In this document: positions 1-23,602 of the stretch, in pieces
Layout of the letters: every line of letters starts with the position of its first letter
Numbering within the stretch: the stretch's first letter is position 1
DNA from: Cristatella mucedo
Taxonomy: Eukaryota > Bryozoa > Phylactolaemata > Cristatellidae
Reading direction: 5' to 3'
DNA length: 64,000 bases
Assembly (NCBI GenBank): GCA_009760855.2
Contig: WPIO01000018.1
Location: forward strand, 3,875,001-3,939,000
The notes under the pieces: model-generated
What the model was told of the DNA's origin: nothing
Seen by the model: the letters and a program-made list of their open reading frames with translations, nothing else
Databases searched by the model: none
Program-made: the position numbers and the translations under genes

Positions 1-420
1 TGGTTTTGCCGTTGACCTTCATTAGACAGCAGGGTGTTGTATTTTTACTGCTGACTGTAATTGATACCGTGGCACGTGCGACAACCAGACAGGACCAGCA
101 CTGAGTCTTTGCTTGTCTATGCCGAGGCAGCTGCAATGGTCTTGCAGCTAAGCTTTTCTCTCCATTTTGCATGTTGTCATATTTATCGGCCCAAGCGTGA
201 TCAAGAATGGTTCCTGGCTGAGCTTGGTCAAGCCAGGTTCCCAGCAGCGTGCCGACCTTGCTGCATGCGTGTAAGCAGTTTGGCTAATGTGGATGTTATA
301 AATGTGCTCCCAGTTTCTTCCCTCCCGCGGGTCCTACGAACTCAAATGCTTTTTCTTTTTGATCTATTGCAAGAGTTTCTTTCTCAGTAGCATTGGTTTT
401 TAATTTTGTCACACTTTTAT

Positions 421-545
421 ACTAATAATAATAGTAATAATACACTTTATAAAGCATCCTCAGAGAACTCAAATCTCTTTCTAGGCACTTTACATTTGCT
501 GCAAAGGGAAATGCAATTGAATGGTGAGTAATATCATTCATGAGA
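421..545 (-). mobile_element. LINE-A 3' end fragment
   Basis: Inverted tail: ATT-type repeats read as ataataat, then gagaactcaaatctctttc, taggcactttacatttgctgc. Confidence 0.75.
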
Positions 546-650
546 GCTTCAAGGGTCTGTGTGGAGTCGCCTCGTTGAGTTGATCACGCTCAGCATTCCG
601 CTACATGAGCGACCTTCCAAGCTGCCTGCAACATGCTTGTTTCACTAGGC

Positions 651-694
651 TTTCTCTCTCTCTCTCTCTCCCTCCCTCTCTCTCTCTTTTTCTC
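651..694. repeat. (TC)n microsatellite
   Basis: Interrupted CT/CCCT repeat. Confidence 0.9.
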
Positions 695-1004
695 AGCCAT
701 GCGCTTGCTGTTAGGAGGTAGCAAATTCTTTTTTGACAGTCAGGCTGGGTTTCAGCCTGTCGGATTTCTTTTCCTTTCGAATGCTCCGATTTGCCGATTT
801 CTATTGGCTGCGGTACCAAGAGCCTAGTGTTAGGAGGTGACTAAACGGGTGTCTTCAAGCCGACCAAGTAGACAATACTTGCTCTTGATTGAGAAAGTAG
901 GTGGCACACTAGGCCCCTAGCCGACCAATGGCAATTTTTTTGGCTTTATTCTTATCGAAGTACCCCAAAACAGCAAACATGGCTGACTGGCCATTCGCAA
1001 TACA

Positions 1005-1061
1005 GGTTGCTGGATTAATGACCCACTCGGGTTGGTTGCTGGATTAATGACCCACTCGGAT
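1005..1061. repeat. 29-bp tandem duplication
   Basis: ggttgctggattaatgaccc occurs twice, 29 bp apart, with an identical continuation cactcgg. Confidence 0.85.
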
Positions 1062-1308
1062 TAAGTTCACCCCTTATCTTACTGCCACTTCTTTGACTTG
1101 GCCTGAACGTCTGCCATGGTTGTCGGAGCAGCAAATAAGCTGCTAAGAGCCTCTCCAATCGAAAGGCAAAATCGTTGCAGATGCTACAAGGAGAGGGCTC
1201 CACATATTTAGTATTGCTTGCATTTCAGCTCACGCAAAGCCGTGTTGACTTCAAGGCTGCACCTGCACCTAGTGGGCTTTGGCCCAGATCCCCCTGAAGA
1301 TAATCAGG

Positions 1309-1331
1309 TATATATATATATATATATATAT
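1309..1331. repeat. (TA)n microsatellite
   Basis: About eleven uninterrupted TA units. Confidence 0.9.
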
Positions 1332-1735
1332 GTAAACACACACACGTCATTATCCTTGCATTCGAAAAATCCAAGTCTGCAAATCGGCACAAGTGTTAAC
1401 CCAGCTTTGGCAGCATAACTGATCACTGCTAGCATGCAGCTCTCTAGCAGGTAGACAGCCAGCTGTTGCTATGCCAACATGCAGTAGTTGCTGTCAAGAT
1501 TAAACCCAGGAGTGTGCCAGTCCTTGACCTTTTCAGAGGCAGCCAGTCTCTACTTTGGACGGTGAAGGATCCGTCCGGCCCCCCTGCTGTCACCCGTGCT
1601 GCTCACGCAGCATGCTGCCTCCCCGGACAGTGGCTGCGCTGCTGCGCACTGCCTGCACCGGTTGTGGTCGCGCCTTTCTCTTGAGTGACGTTCGAGTCGA
1701 TCGTTACTATGGTGTTTTATCGGCCTTTGCTGCAG

Positions 1736-14029
<12,294 letters not shown>

Positions 14030-15261
14030 CCCGGGGCCAGCTAGGCAGGCAGTCGAATCTCCTACCGCCAGCCCGCCAAAGAGGCCCAGCCTCCTCTCTG
14101 CGGGCCCGGCCGCTAATTCTCTCTCACTCGCATTTAAGCTTCAGTCGTTTTCCGCTGTACTGCTGCTGCTGTGCTCTGGAGTGCGGCAGCTCTCCATGCC
14201 GTTCGGGCATGCCGGTCTTTCGTGTACTGTAGAGCTAGCGGCGGCATGCTCGCACAAGTGCAGCAGCGTCCACCGACGTCCGCAACAGCCGACGGAGAGT
14301 CGTCGGCGATTGTTGTAATTTCCGGCGCAAGCAGCTACCACAGTTTGCATTGTTGCGCCACTGCCTGCTGCAGCTGTCCAGTCGCTTTGTCAAGCGCACG
14401 AGGTCACGCTTCCCCAAGCACTCGTTCAGGCTTGCACGAATCATCGGGAAGCGTGACGAATTTCTAATCGGGTTTTCTAGTTTCCAGTTTCATTTATTTT
14501 CTTATTCTCACATCCGTTCCGAATCGATACTAAAGCGCTATTGTTCTTTGTTACCCCTCTTCACACCCGCTGTAACGTCAAGCCGGCTTCTTCCTCGAAC
14601 AAGAACTTGCCTGCGTCTGGTGCCTTAGGGCGTCGTCCAGTGCCTCTCGTGTTATTCCAAATTAGAGTAAGTCAATGTTATCCATTTAGCATTGAAGAAA
14701 CCGTTTGCTATTCTGATGAAATAAAGGACAGCTGTCGTTGAGCGGCCGAATGAATGAACTCGCGTAGGTAGCACCGCAAGGCAGACCATCATGAGAGTGG
14801 TGAAGGGGTTCTCAAAGGAACATAAGTTTCACCAAGCATTAGCAGGCGCATGCGTCGCTCACCTATGGCAGGTACCTCGAGCCAGGCTGGTCCCACGTTC
14901 GTTGGGCCTAGGAAGGCCGTGCTCCCGTTGCAAGCTGTGGGAGACCCTTCGCATCGTGGACATGCAGTGCACGTGCACATCCTGTGACTCAGCACATCGT
15001 GTACATGCAGTGAGCTAGTGCTTGCACGGCGGCCTTCTGCAATGCTCCTCAAGCCGATGGCTAGCTGCTGCCTTAGAGAGTAGTCGAAGGTGAAGGTGAA
15101 AAGGATAGCTGCTGCTTACCAGTATGTTGGCAACTCTCAGCTGCCTAATGGTCGTAGTGATACAGCATGACCATAAAATGCATGATAATTTGAAGAATAA
15201 AAACAGTAACAATAATTGGTCGTTTGTGCAGCGCCCTAGGAAGTTTGTATAATTAAATAAA
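14030..15261. other. 3' UTR and downstream flank of the transporter gene
   Basis: GC-rich to about 14450, then AT-richer. The AATAAA at 14720 may end the transcript. No further gene recognised. Confidence 0.5.
14720..14725 (+). promoter_or_regulatory. candidate polyadenylation signal AATAAA for the SLC35B2-like gene
   Basis: First clear AATAAA downstream of the stop codon, about 690 bp after it. Position and strand fit a 3' UTR, but the hexamer is short and no cleavage site can be proven from sequence. Confidence 0.4.
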
Positions 15262-15405
15262 ATATTAATTCATTTGTATTGAGTCCTAAGAGAACCTAAT
15301 CTTTATTCAGGCGATTCACATGTGCCGAGGGACTCGAGTTCACGATCTTTTGGTTATCGCATGCATTCACCGTGACCTTGGTCGAGACAAGCACCTTAAC
15401 AACCG
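15262..15405 (-). mobile_element. SINE-2, inverted, diverged
   Basis: attaattcatttgtattgag, ctttattcaggcgattcaca and gaccttggtcgagacaagca. Confidence 0.7.
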
Positions 15406-16130
15406 AGAAAGGGAAAGAACTGAATCTCCATCCAGGTGCTTTACATTGCGCTGCAAGAGCAGCAACAATCAAGGAGTAATTACATGCACAGCATCATGCT
15501 TAGACCAGCATGCAAAAGCACACGACACTCGGGCCACCTGTATGTTGGTGCCTTGGTTAGTAGCAAGCACATAATTATGCACAGATACGCATGAAAAGCC
15601 CTGAACAACAATAGACCAGCTCACTAGGGTGCAGGTAAAGGTAAGTGGAGCAGATGCATCTTGAGCGGAGACTTAGATAATGATGCAAAGGAGTGGGTGG
15701 TGCTGAAGCGCACTGGAGGAACAAGGAGGTTGGATAGGTAGGCTTGTGCAGGCAAGTAAAGCGAGCTGTAGGTCAGAGTGAGAGGCAGGATCTTGAAGTG
15801 GATTCAGTACTTGATAGAGAACTACTAAAGCTCAGAAATAAGTGATTTGATGTGGCAGCTACATCGCCGAGACAGACCAGACAGGGCGCCGAGTTTTGCA
15901 CTTAATGCAGACGATTAAGCCGTTAGTCCTGAACGAAATGATTTGCAGTAACGTTTTAATAGAATCGATGTCACGATGATGTGAACTAGTCTGATCATGT
16001 ATAAGCAGTGCCCTTTCGTACGATCTGATTTTGATGACGTTCCTTAGGTTAAATTAGGCCGACTTGACAGTGGAGGCAAGGTACTATCCGATGACAAGTA
16101 CATTTGAAATGCCCTAGACTAGGGGCAGAT
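15405..16130 (-). mobile_element. LINE-C fragment
   Basis: Aligns with 34717-35405: gaatctccatccagg, gcaagagcagcaac, then tggtgctgaagcgcac and gcttgtgcaggcaag shared with 11190-11620. No long open frame remains. Confidence 0.6.
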
Positions 16131-16162
16131 GCGACTGGAGTGATACTAAGTCGCAGCTCTGG

Positions 16163-16310
16163 TTTGGCCCAGTGATTAAGGTGCTCTCCTCGACCGAGGT
16201 CAATGTGAATGTATTTGATGACCGAGGTCGTGGGCTCGAGCCTCGTGGCATATGCGAATCGCCTGAATAAAGTTCTCTTGTGGCGCTGTAGACGTTAATT
16301 ATTGTTGTTA
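16163..16310 (+). mobile_element. SINE-2
   Basis: ttggcccagtgattaaggtg (A-box side), gtcgtgggctcgagcctcg (B box), cgaatcgcctgaataaagtt, ctcttgtggcgctgtaga and a TTATT tail. Confidence 0.8.
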
Positions 16311-16348
16311 TTATTATTAGATAAACAATATCGAGTATGGAATTCTCA

Positions 16349-16497
16349 GCCGTATTGGCACACTAGGTATTGTGGTTGCTTTTCACGAGCTCGGTCACGA
16401 GGTCGTGGGTTCAAATCCTGCGGTGGGCGATCCTGTATTGCTGCTACAAGCGTAAAGGCTCTTCTAGCTTTACAAAAGAGGCTGTTGAATCAGCCAG
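16349..16497 (+). mobile_element. SINE-1
   Basis: tattggcacactaggtattg, gtcgtgggttcaaatcctgc, gcggtgggcgatcctg and gaggctgttgaatcagcc. Confidence 0.85.
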
Positions 16498-16770
16498 ACT
16501 TTGTTTTCCTACTAGAGAATGGTATTACGTTCGCCCATAAATATTAGCATAATCTTATCGTGGTCAAACTTAATTAGGAAAGTTTGTGGCCATCGAAGCG
16601 AATATGTTGTCGATGTTGCCTGCAAGAGAATTAAATGAATCGGATGTGAACCGTGGCTTAAAAGGATCGAAATATTTGAAGAGCTGAGTATCACAGGCAG
16701 AACACACTGAAATCCAATAATTTGCTTGGCGATGACATCCTCCAGTGGAAAGGCTAAATACAAAATGTAA

Positions 16771-16903
16771 TTCATTTGTACAGCACCCTAAGAGAACTTA
16801 ATCTCTATTCAGGCACTTGACATATGCCAAGGGCTCGAGCCCATTACCTCGGCCAGACTTTGGTTGAGGCGAGTACCTTAACCACTGGGCCAAACCAGCA
16901 CGG
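16771..16903 (-). mobile_element. SINE-2, inverted
   Basis: attcatttgtacagcaccct, ctattcaggcacttgacata, gggctcgagcccattacct and accactgggccaaaccagc. Confidence 0.85.
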
Positions 16904-18779
16904 CAACGATATGCCGAAGAATAAAATTGCGAACGGCATTTTTAAAATAACGAAGGTTACCACACATTGTGGGTTCGTGGACTCGTTTCTCCGATCAGCT
17001 TTGAGCAGGTCTGATAGGTTCTCACTTAAAACATACTCGGCACACCTCTGGCCAAACAGCAGCCTTTAGGATTCCGGGGCCATTTTCTGATCACTGTGGT
17101 CAAATTTTAATGAGCCTGGACCTGATTCCCAAAAAAACGTACCTATCCAGAGCTCTGGATGCGATGAATCAGCCAGCAATGTGCTTGAGCATCCACTGGA
17201 ACCAATAGCTGCAGCTGACTTCCAGAAAGAAAGCAGTTTAACTTTTACATTTTCTATATGCGATGAAGGCATTAAACTGACTCAATACACTGACTCAGGT
17301 TTGCTATCTAGCACATACATATTAAAGGGACGACACATTATGCACCCAAAAGAAACCTGTAACAAAAGAAAAATCTTTAATATTACTCTCAAATTTCTCA
17401 CAACTGCTGCTTTATATTGTGTACGTTCGAGTACAGCCGTATAGAAAAAAAGCAACAATCCCCGCCACGTCCACCAGCTGGAGCTGAGCCAGTGAGGTAG
17501 CACGTACAGGTCTCTGGATCGACGGACAGCTAATCAAATGGATCAGATAGCAGTCAAAGCTTATCCCTCGGTGCTCGTCGAGAGCAGGGCAATCGCCAAT
17601 GACATCAGCTACCAGGTCGAGCGTGTGACGCCGGAGAGCTTGTTGTAGTCAGCCAGCAGTCGCCATTGAATTCGGCTGAGGCGGTAGCGTGTATACAGCC
17701 CTCTAGGTCGTGAAGTCACCGCACATCGAGCATGTAGCCTGGTAGGACAGCTGTCGCGAGGCAGCGCAGCTATCTCGACATCAGCTGCTTCCTGCAGCAA
17801 AAGGTTAAAAGAAGCTTGGCACTGGTTTTCGACGGAAGTCACACGGTGTACCCATAGCTCTTAGATAGATCCAGCCGGTTAATGATTAGTAAACATGCAA
17901 GGCACATCGTATGTCGAAAAAAAATTAAACAACATGCCCAGCCGTACCAAAGCACTACCTACTTAATATGTTAACATTCAATACACTGTCAGGCCTGAAG
18001 CAGCACAAAGTGGAAGGGCAGAGGGGCACATTATGGCGTAGGGAAAGAGCAGCGAGCATATTTTGGGAAGCAGCTGCTTCCAGCTGTGGCAAAAATGCAG
18101 TGATCACTGGTTGGCTGCACAGTCATCAAGGCGGTCAGACCGTAGCACACCTAGTCAGCTTGGGGGAGAAACGTAAGACAGATCTTTCTGTCTACGTCTC
18201 TGCATCTGCCCTATTCCCTGTGACTGCCGCCCTCTCTCTGGAGATCTGTGTCCTTTCGTTCTCTGTCGGTCTCTATACCCTCTCCCTCTCTCTGTACACC
18301 TCTTTTTCTCATTGTCTGCCTGTCTGTTTTGCCTCTCTTTCTCTCGTTCTGTGGATGTGTGCATGTGTCTTTCTCTCAGAGCCTCTCAACAGCGGTTGCT
18401 ATGGCTTCTCTGAACAAGCCTAAGCGCACCCACACAAAAACCGACTGCAGATAAACGTGCTGCATGGAAGGCAAGGTGGGGCCAATGAGTAAGATGCTAG
18501 CGCAGCACACCCACACTCTAGCACACTAGGGTCGTAGCTTTATGTACGGAACCACCAATCTTCCATTTGCTGCAAAAGGAGTGATTGGTGCTTCGGACGA
18601 GCTATATAAATCATCTTGTTGAATCAGCGACCCTTTACTCTTTCCGCACCAGAAGTAGCAACCTCCTGCTGTCTGCAGCCAGCAGCCTCCCACTACCGAA
18701 CTAGATCGTTGCCTAGATGAACGTATTCCTAGATGAGCTTACTGTTGCTAGTGTCCGTGAATAAGCCATTAACAAAAGA
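16904..18779. other. Intergenic region without recognised gene
   Basis: Short frames on both strands without family motifs; a pyrimidine tract at 18180-18350. Possibly old unclassified repeats. Confidence 0.5.
18180..18350. repeat. Pyrimidine-rich, CT-repeat-derived tract
   Basis: Degenerate TCTC-rich sequence without a precise unit; frames through it are low complexity. Confidence 0.6.
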
Positions 18780-20637
18780 TGCCTGACCCGGAGGAAGCGT
18801 GGTGGCCGAAGCCTGCTTGACAGACATCCGTGCTTGTTTGCTATTCCCAGCATCGTCTCGAGCCGCCCTGTAAGCTCTGCAGCAAATCACCCGAACTTAG
18901 TAGTAATCAGACCTGCTATAACCCCGGCAGCCCATCTTAATGCTTGTCTTTGTAGAATTCTCACTCAAGCAATAAACCTAATAATAATAAATAAATATAA
19001 ATATAATAAGACATGGCAGGATTACAAACAGCTGCCTCGATCTGTTTGCCTTAACCGAGACCTGGGTGTAATCGACTAACTTCCAGACCATAACCAACAC
19101 AACTCCGACAGGCTTCTCCTGCTTTCATACCTCTAGCTCAATTGAAACTGGCGAGGAGTGGCTGCTGTCGCCCGTTCCTCCCCCAATTTCAAACTATCTG
19201 CAGCCCCCTCGACGCAGTCTTTCGAAGAAGACTTCATCGGACAACAAGCTGCTAATTGTGACAGTGGTCTATTGCCCCAGGTACTAAGTCCTCCTTTATC
19301 TAGGAATTTTCTAATCACAGCCCGACGTACATCGAGGGCCACAAACTCGGATCAAATTTTCTCCTTCAACTTCATGCTATATCACATAAAATTACCAAAT
19401 TTCGCGTACCTGAACACATGCAGATCTCATTCAGTCTACATCGTGTGCCCACAAGCTCATCTAAAGTTACCAGTGAATCGCCCATTTGACATCGAAGCTG
19501 TTCGAGAGTATCTTCTTCGCACCTTCTGCTCAATCCCTCTTCCGACCTGTCACCACTAGTAGAATGCTAAAACACGACGTTTAGCTGAAATACTCAACAA
19601 ATTTGCATCTCTGACTATATGCTATGCAATGTGGGCCCTCGCCCAGACGGCCTATGGTTTACCACAGACACTAAACTAGCTAGGTCTACTAATCGAAAGC
19701 TTGAAAAAGCATATAGAAGATCAGCACTGCTGTCGACTGTACATAATACCATTCAACCCAGCAAATGTAAAGTCTAGCTTCTATAAAGACACTTGAATAA
19801 CAGAAGCAAAATCCAAAGATACTGATGTCTAGGATAATACATCTGCTTGATGGCTCCCAGGTTGGCTCCTTACGTAATGATGCTTGTGATGATCTAGCCG
19901 ATCGCTTCCTTAGCTTCTTTGTCAACAAGATAGACAATATCACTGAGTCCATCCCAAGGGTGACAGTATCCCTCCTGGAATCCTGTCCCTAAATTCAATG
20001 CAGCAACTAAATGTCTACATTCAAGGAGGCCACGAGTGACCTCATCATGAAGTTCATATCCCAATTAAAGAAGATGCACGGATCTGCAGCTTCCACGCAT
20101 AACTAAAATCATAAATATGTCATTAGCCTCAGGTCATATCTCAGCACCTTTCAAAAAGGCTGTAGTCACGCCAATTATCAAGAAAGCAACACTAGACCAA
20201 GAGAACTTAAGCAACTTCCAAGTTTCCACTTTACGATCCCTGTAAAAGACAGGAATGAGCCGTGGCAGACCAGCTGAACTTGCATGTTGAAACTTGATAC
20301 CAAGCTTCCAGTCTGGTTGTAGAGATAATCACTTCACCGAGTCAGCATTGCTTTGGGAGTATAACGACTCTTGGGAATGCAGACTTTGGTAGAGTCTCTC
20401 TGCTTGTTTTGCTCGATCTTTCCGCAGCTTTTGATATTATCGATCAGCAAGTCCTTTTCGAGCGCCTTCCATCTCGCGTAGGCATCACTGGCACTATCTC
20501 AGTGGGAGACTCCAGAGCATTGCCGTGAATGGACAAAGATCATCCGAGGTACCTCTGAAATATGGGGTACCTCAGGGCTCCGTGCTTGGTCCGATTCTTT
20601 TCACGGTTTATACTCTCCCTCTTGCCGATGTGATAGG
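18780..20637 (+). mobile_element. LINE-A, decayed copy with endonuclease and start of RT
   Basis: Reaches furthest 5' of all LINE-A copies. An APE-type endonuclease start is suggested around 19040-19070 by DLFALTETWV in one frame. The linker region resembles ENLSNFQVS and FQSGCR...ESALL. It then enters the RT with [12 protein letters not shown] and [20 protein letters not shown], and breaks off at 20637. Many stops and frameshifts; non-functional. Confidence 0.7.
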
Positions 20638-21367
20638 GAGCCGCAGATGTGCAGCATCTACACTAAAATGGAATCCTAGACTGCGCTCAATCGTTACATG
20701 GGCAAAGGGAGAGTATCGTATTGCAAAAAGAAGCAGATCAATCGAGCATCCAAGAATGCAGCCCTCCTGCTGCCGGCGCATACAAGATACAGGCGGCGGC
20801 TGATGAGCAGAGACGCAGTTAAACAGCAAGCCACAGCTGGCACAACGACGGCACCAGGCATAGACAGCGCGGCCAGGTCTATTGCCTGCCGGCTGCTCTG
20901 AGCTCAGAGAGCCTCGTTCCTGCCGCCGCTACTGGTGGCAGCGGCAGCAGCACTCAAAGCAGCAGGGCGTGCCTAGCAGCCAAGCTGAATGCCCAGCACG
21001 TGCTCTGCCGCCATGCCCATACCTGCAGCTCCTTGGGCAGGATCGTGTTCTTCCTAATAGCGTTCAGTCGCATTCTTTCTGGAAAGTATTCCTTAACTAC
21101 TTCTCTTCGCTTCACATCGCGCCTCATCCAGCGATTGATGTAATGCGTCCTAACCTGGCTCACCCAGGCGCTGGCAGTCGACAGCAGCAGCTGTGGCGCT
21201 GGCCTTGTGCCCTGCAAGGTACGAACGAGGTGCACTAGCAACCAGCCTTTCCGCGTCCTTACCCACAGCATTTTCGCCATGAGATTGCAAGCTTTTCACG
21301 TGCCAGCGTGCTAGATTTGACGGCGGACCAGTCTCATCGAAATGGAGGCTTACCAGGATTGAGCCAG
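20638..21367. other. Unassigned segment between two LINE-A copies
   Basis: GC-rich, with cagcag-rich words at 20930-20975. Frames (for example + 20882-21238) show no recognised domain. Confidence 0.45.
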
Positions 21368-21703
21368 AAGTTTTAGCTCTGCAGGTCCTAGACTGTGGAA
21401 CTCGCTTCCACAATTCTTACGCAACGACATCTACTCTCCAACTGCCGACTATGGCACATCTTTTTCAGCAGTCCTGAACTGCTACTTCTATGCTACTCAC
21501 TACCTCAACTGCTCTCCTGACTCTGCTATGCTTCCCACTTTCTCTTTGTTGCGTGAGATGAAGTCTGTTGGCTACCGAATGCGTACCGAAAGCCGCTTAG
21601 GCTGTGAGTGCGCTATAAAAAACTCTCCTGCGTAACACCCACATGGTCTTTATGACTTTTTGGAGTTACAGACGGAGATGCATTACATTACATTACATTA
21701 CAA
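21368..21703 (+). mobile_element. LINE-B 3' fragment
   Basis: ctctgcaggtcctagactgt, the decayed NSLPQFLRNDIYSP block, then agttacagacggagatgc and four ATTAC units. Confidence 0.85.
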
Positions 21704-21911
21704 GATGGGGGCAAACCTTGAAATTACTAACGATACAATGGCACGAATTCGCAGCAAGGCAGCCTGCCCGATGTCCCAACTTCGGAATTTATTTATCAGT
21801 TGAGGTTGGCTGCAGGCCAGTGTAAATGCTACTGCCGGAATGACCAGCAGTTGCACTGGCTCGGAGCAAAGCAAAGCTCGCTAGTAGATACGCATGCAGT
21901 GTAGCGCTTAA

Positions 21912-23060
21912 TTTCCGGCTCTGCACTTGGTTCGCTTCTTTTCACATTTTATACTCTCCCTCTTGCCGATGTGATCGCCAAGCACAATCTACGCTTTCAT
22001 TTCTATGCAAATGACACAAAGCTGTACCGGTGCTTTGATCCCCCCACTCTTCCAGCACGTCAAACTCACTCAGCTCCCTTGCTGAGTGTATTGCTGACAT
22101 CGGCACATCAATGGCAGCAAACTTTCTCAAATTGAATGACTATAAAACTAACTTAATAGTTATGGGCAAACCAAGTGTGAGTCAGAAATTGGAAAGCATA
22201 TCGCCCAAAATCACCTCTGCATGCATTCAAGGTGTACTGTTCCAGAGACCTTCCACTAAACTACCACATCAGCTTCACAGTCAAGTCGGCCTAGTTTCAG
22301 CTACATAACACTGTTAAAATTCGAGATTGCTTGGCCAGGGATACCACGTCCAAATTGGCCCAAGCATTTGTGACGTACCGTCTCGACTTCTGTAACTCAA
22401 TGCTTGCTGGTTTCTGTAATCGGTCGCTTACAGTTGGTGCAAGACTCTGCAGCTAGGCTGGTTTGTCGTGAGCATCGTGCTGCCACATCAAACCACTTTC
22501 CGCTGACCTGCATTGGCTCCTGATCAAGCAGCATATTGACTTCAAGGTTCTGTTGCTCACTTTTAGGTTCCTTCATTAGCTGGCTCCAGCATACCAATCG
22601 GAACTAGTCTCCCACCAGGCTAGGCATTGCGTAGCATTAGCTTCTCTGACTTATATAGTTTCTAGCTCTAGCCTCGTCACAATCTCGAATCTCTTGGAGA
22701 CCACGCCCTTAATTCGTAGGGGTTCCCAAAGCCTGGATCTCACTCCTAACTGACGTCACAATAATCCATGACTTGACATTTAAAAATGAGCTAAACATGC
22801 ACCTGTTCCTCACAGCATATATATGCTGGGTCCTAGCAATTTTTTATCTTTGTGTGCTTATGCTTGCTGAGAATACCCATGTTACTACTAACCATATTTG
22901 AATTTTAAGGATGGGCATGTTACCTCGAACGATATTATGCATGTTGATACTGTGAATGTTACTAATAACTATATGATCGCGCTTCCTTTAAACCATATTT
23001 AAGTGCCTAGAACGAGATCAGGTTCTCTGAGAGAGCTATACAAATTCATTATTATTGGCT
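21912..23060 (+). mobile_element. LINE-A, 5'-truncated copy
   Basis: Starts inside the RT ([21 protein letters not shown]), so it repeats about 65 bp also present at 20575-20637. The catalytic motif is changed to YAND. It runs through the C-terminal RT region and 3' UTR to gttctctgagagagctatac and ATT repeats. Confidence 0.8.
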
Positions 23061-23077
23061 ATAATAATAATTATCAT

Positions 23078-23270
23078 TATTAGCATCATAATAATAACAC
23101 TAATAATAATAACGCACTTGATAAAGCGCCCTCAGAGAACCCAATCTCTTTCTAGGCACTTTAAATTTGCTGCAAAGGAAACGCGATCAAATAGTGATTG
23201 GTATCATGGTTGATAGACAACAAGAATAACATGGTTAGGGGGTGAAATGTACACGATCAGTATGATAAGA
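23078..23270 (-). mobile_element. LINE-A 3' end fragment, tail-to-tail with the preceding copy
   Basis: Inverted ATT repeats, taaagcgccctcagagaacc, ctctttctaggcactt, then the inverted 3' UTR. Confidence 0.8.
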
Positions 23271-23500
23271 GATGTCTTGATATAGAAACTATACTGCGAC
23301 CCTGGCGTAAGGACTGTCGACTAGCGGACGTGTAACAGCAGCTAAAGAGCTTACACTTGGAAACGTTAGAGCTTAGGTAAAACGAGAGGCTTTAGTTAAT
23401 CACACGAACCGGGTCCAGGCGAACAGGCCCAGGTAATGGCTGAGGTACCCAAATGGCAGTGCCCGGCCGGTCTCCGTCACAGCCACATCGGTTTCAGCAA

Positions 23501-23602
23501 CAGCTGCAAGTTCAAGCAGACGGCCGATATAAGATTAATGAAAGCTACCAGCTGCAACTTCAAGCAGATGGCCGATATAAGATTAATGAAAGCTGCCAGC
23601 TG
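23501..23602. repeat. 48-bp tandem duplication
   Basis: cagctgcaagttcaagcaga and cagctgcaacttcaagcaga start two units 48 bp apart that differ at about four bases; a third unit starts at 23597 and stops. Confidence 0.85.

Larger units (their letters stand above)
546..1735. other. Region upstream of the first visible transporter exon
   Basis: Apart from the microsatellites and 29-bp duplication, I see no exon of the missing transporter N-terminus and no other gene. It reads as intron. Confidence 0.5.
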
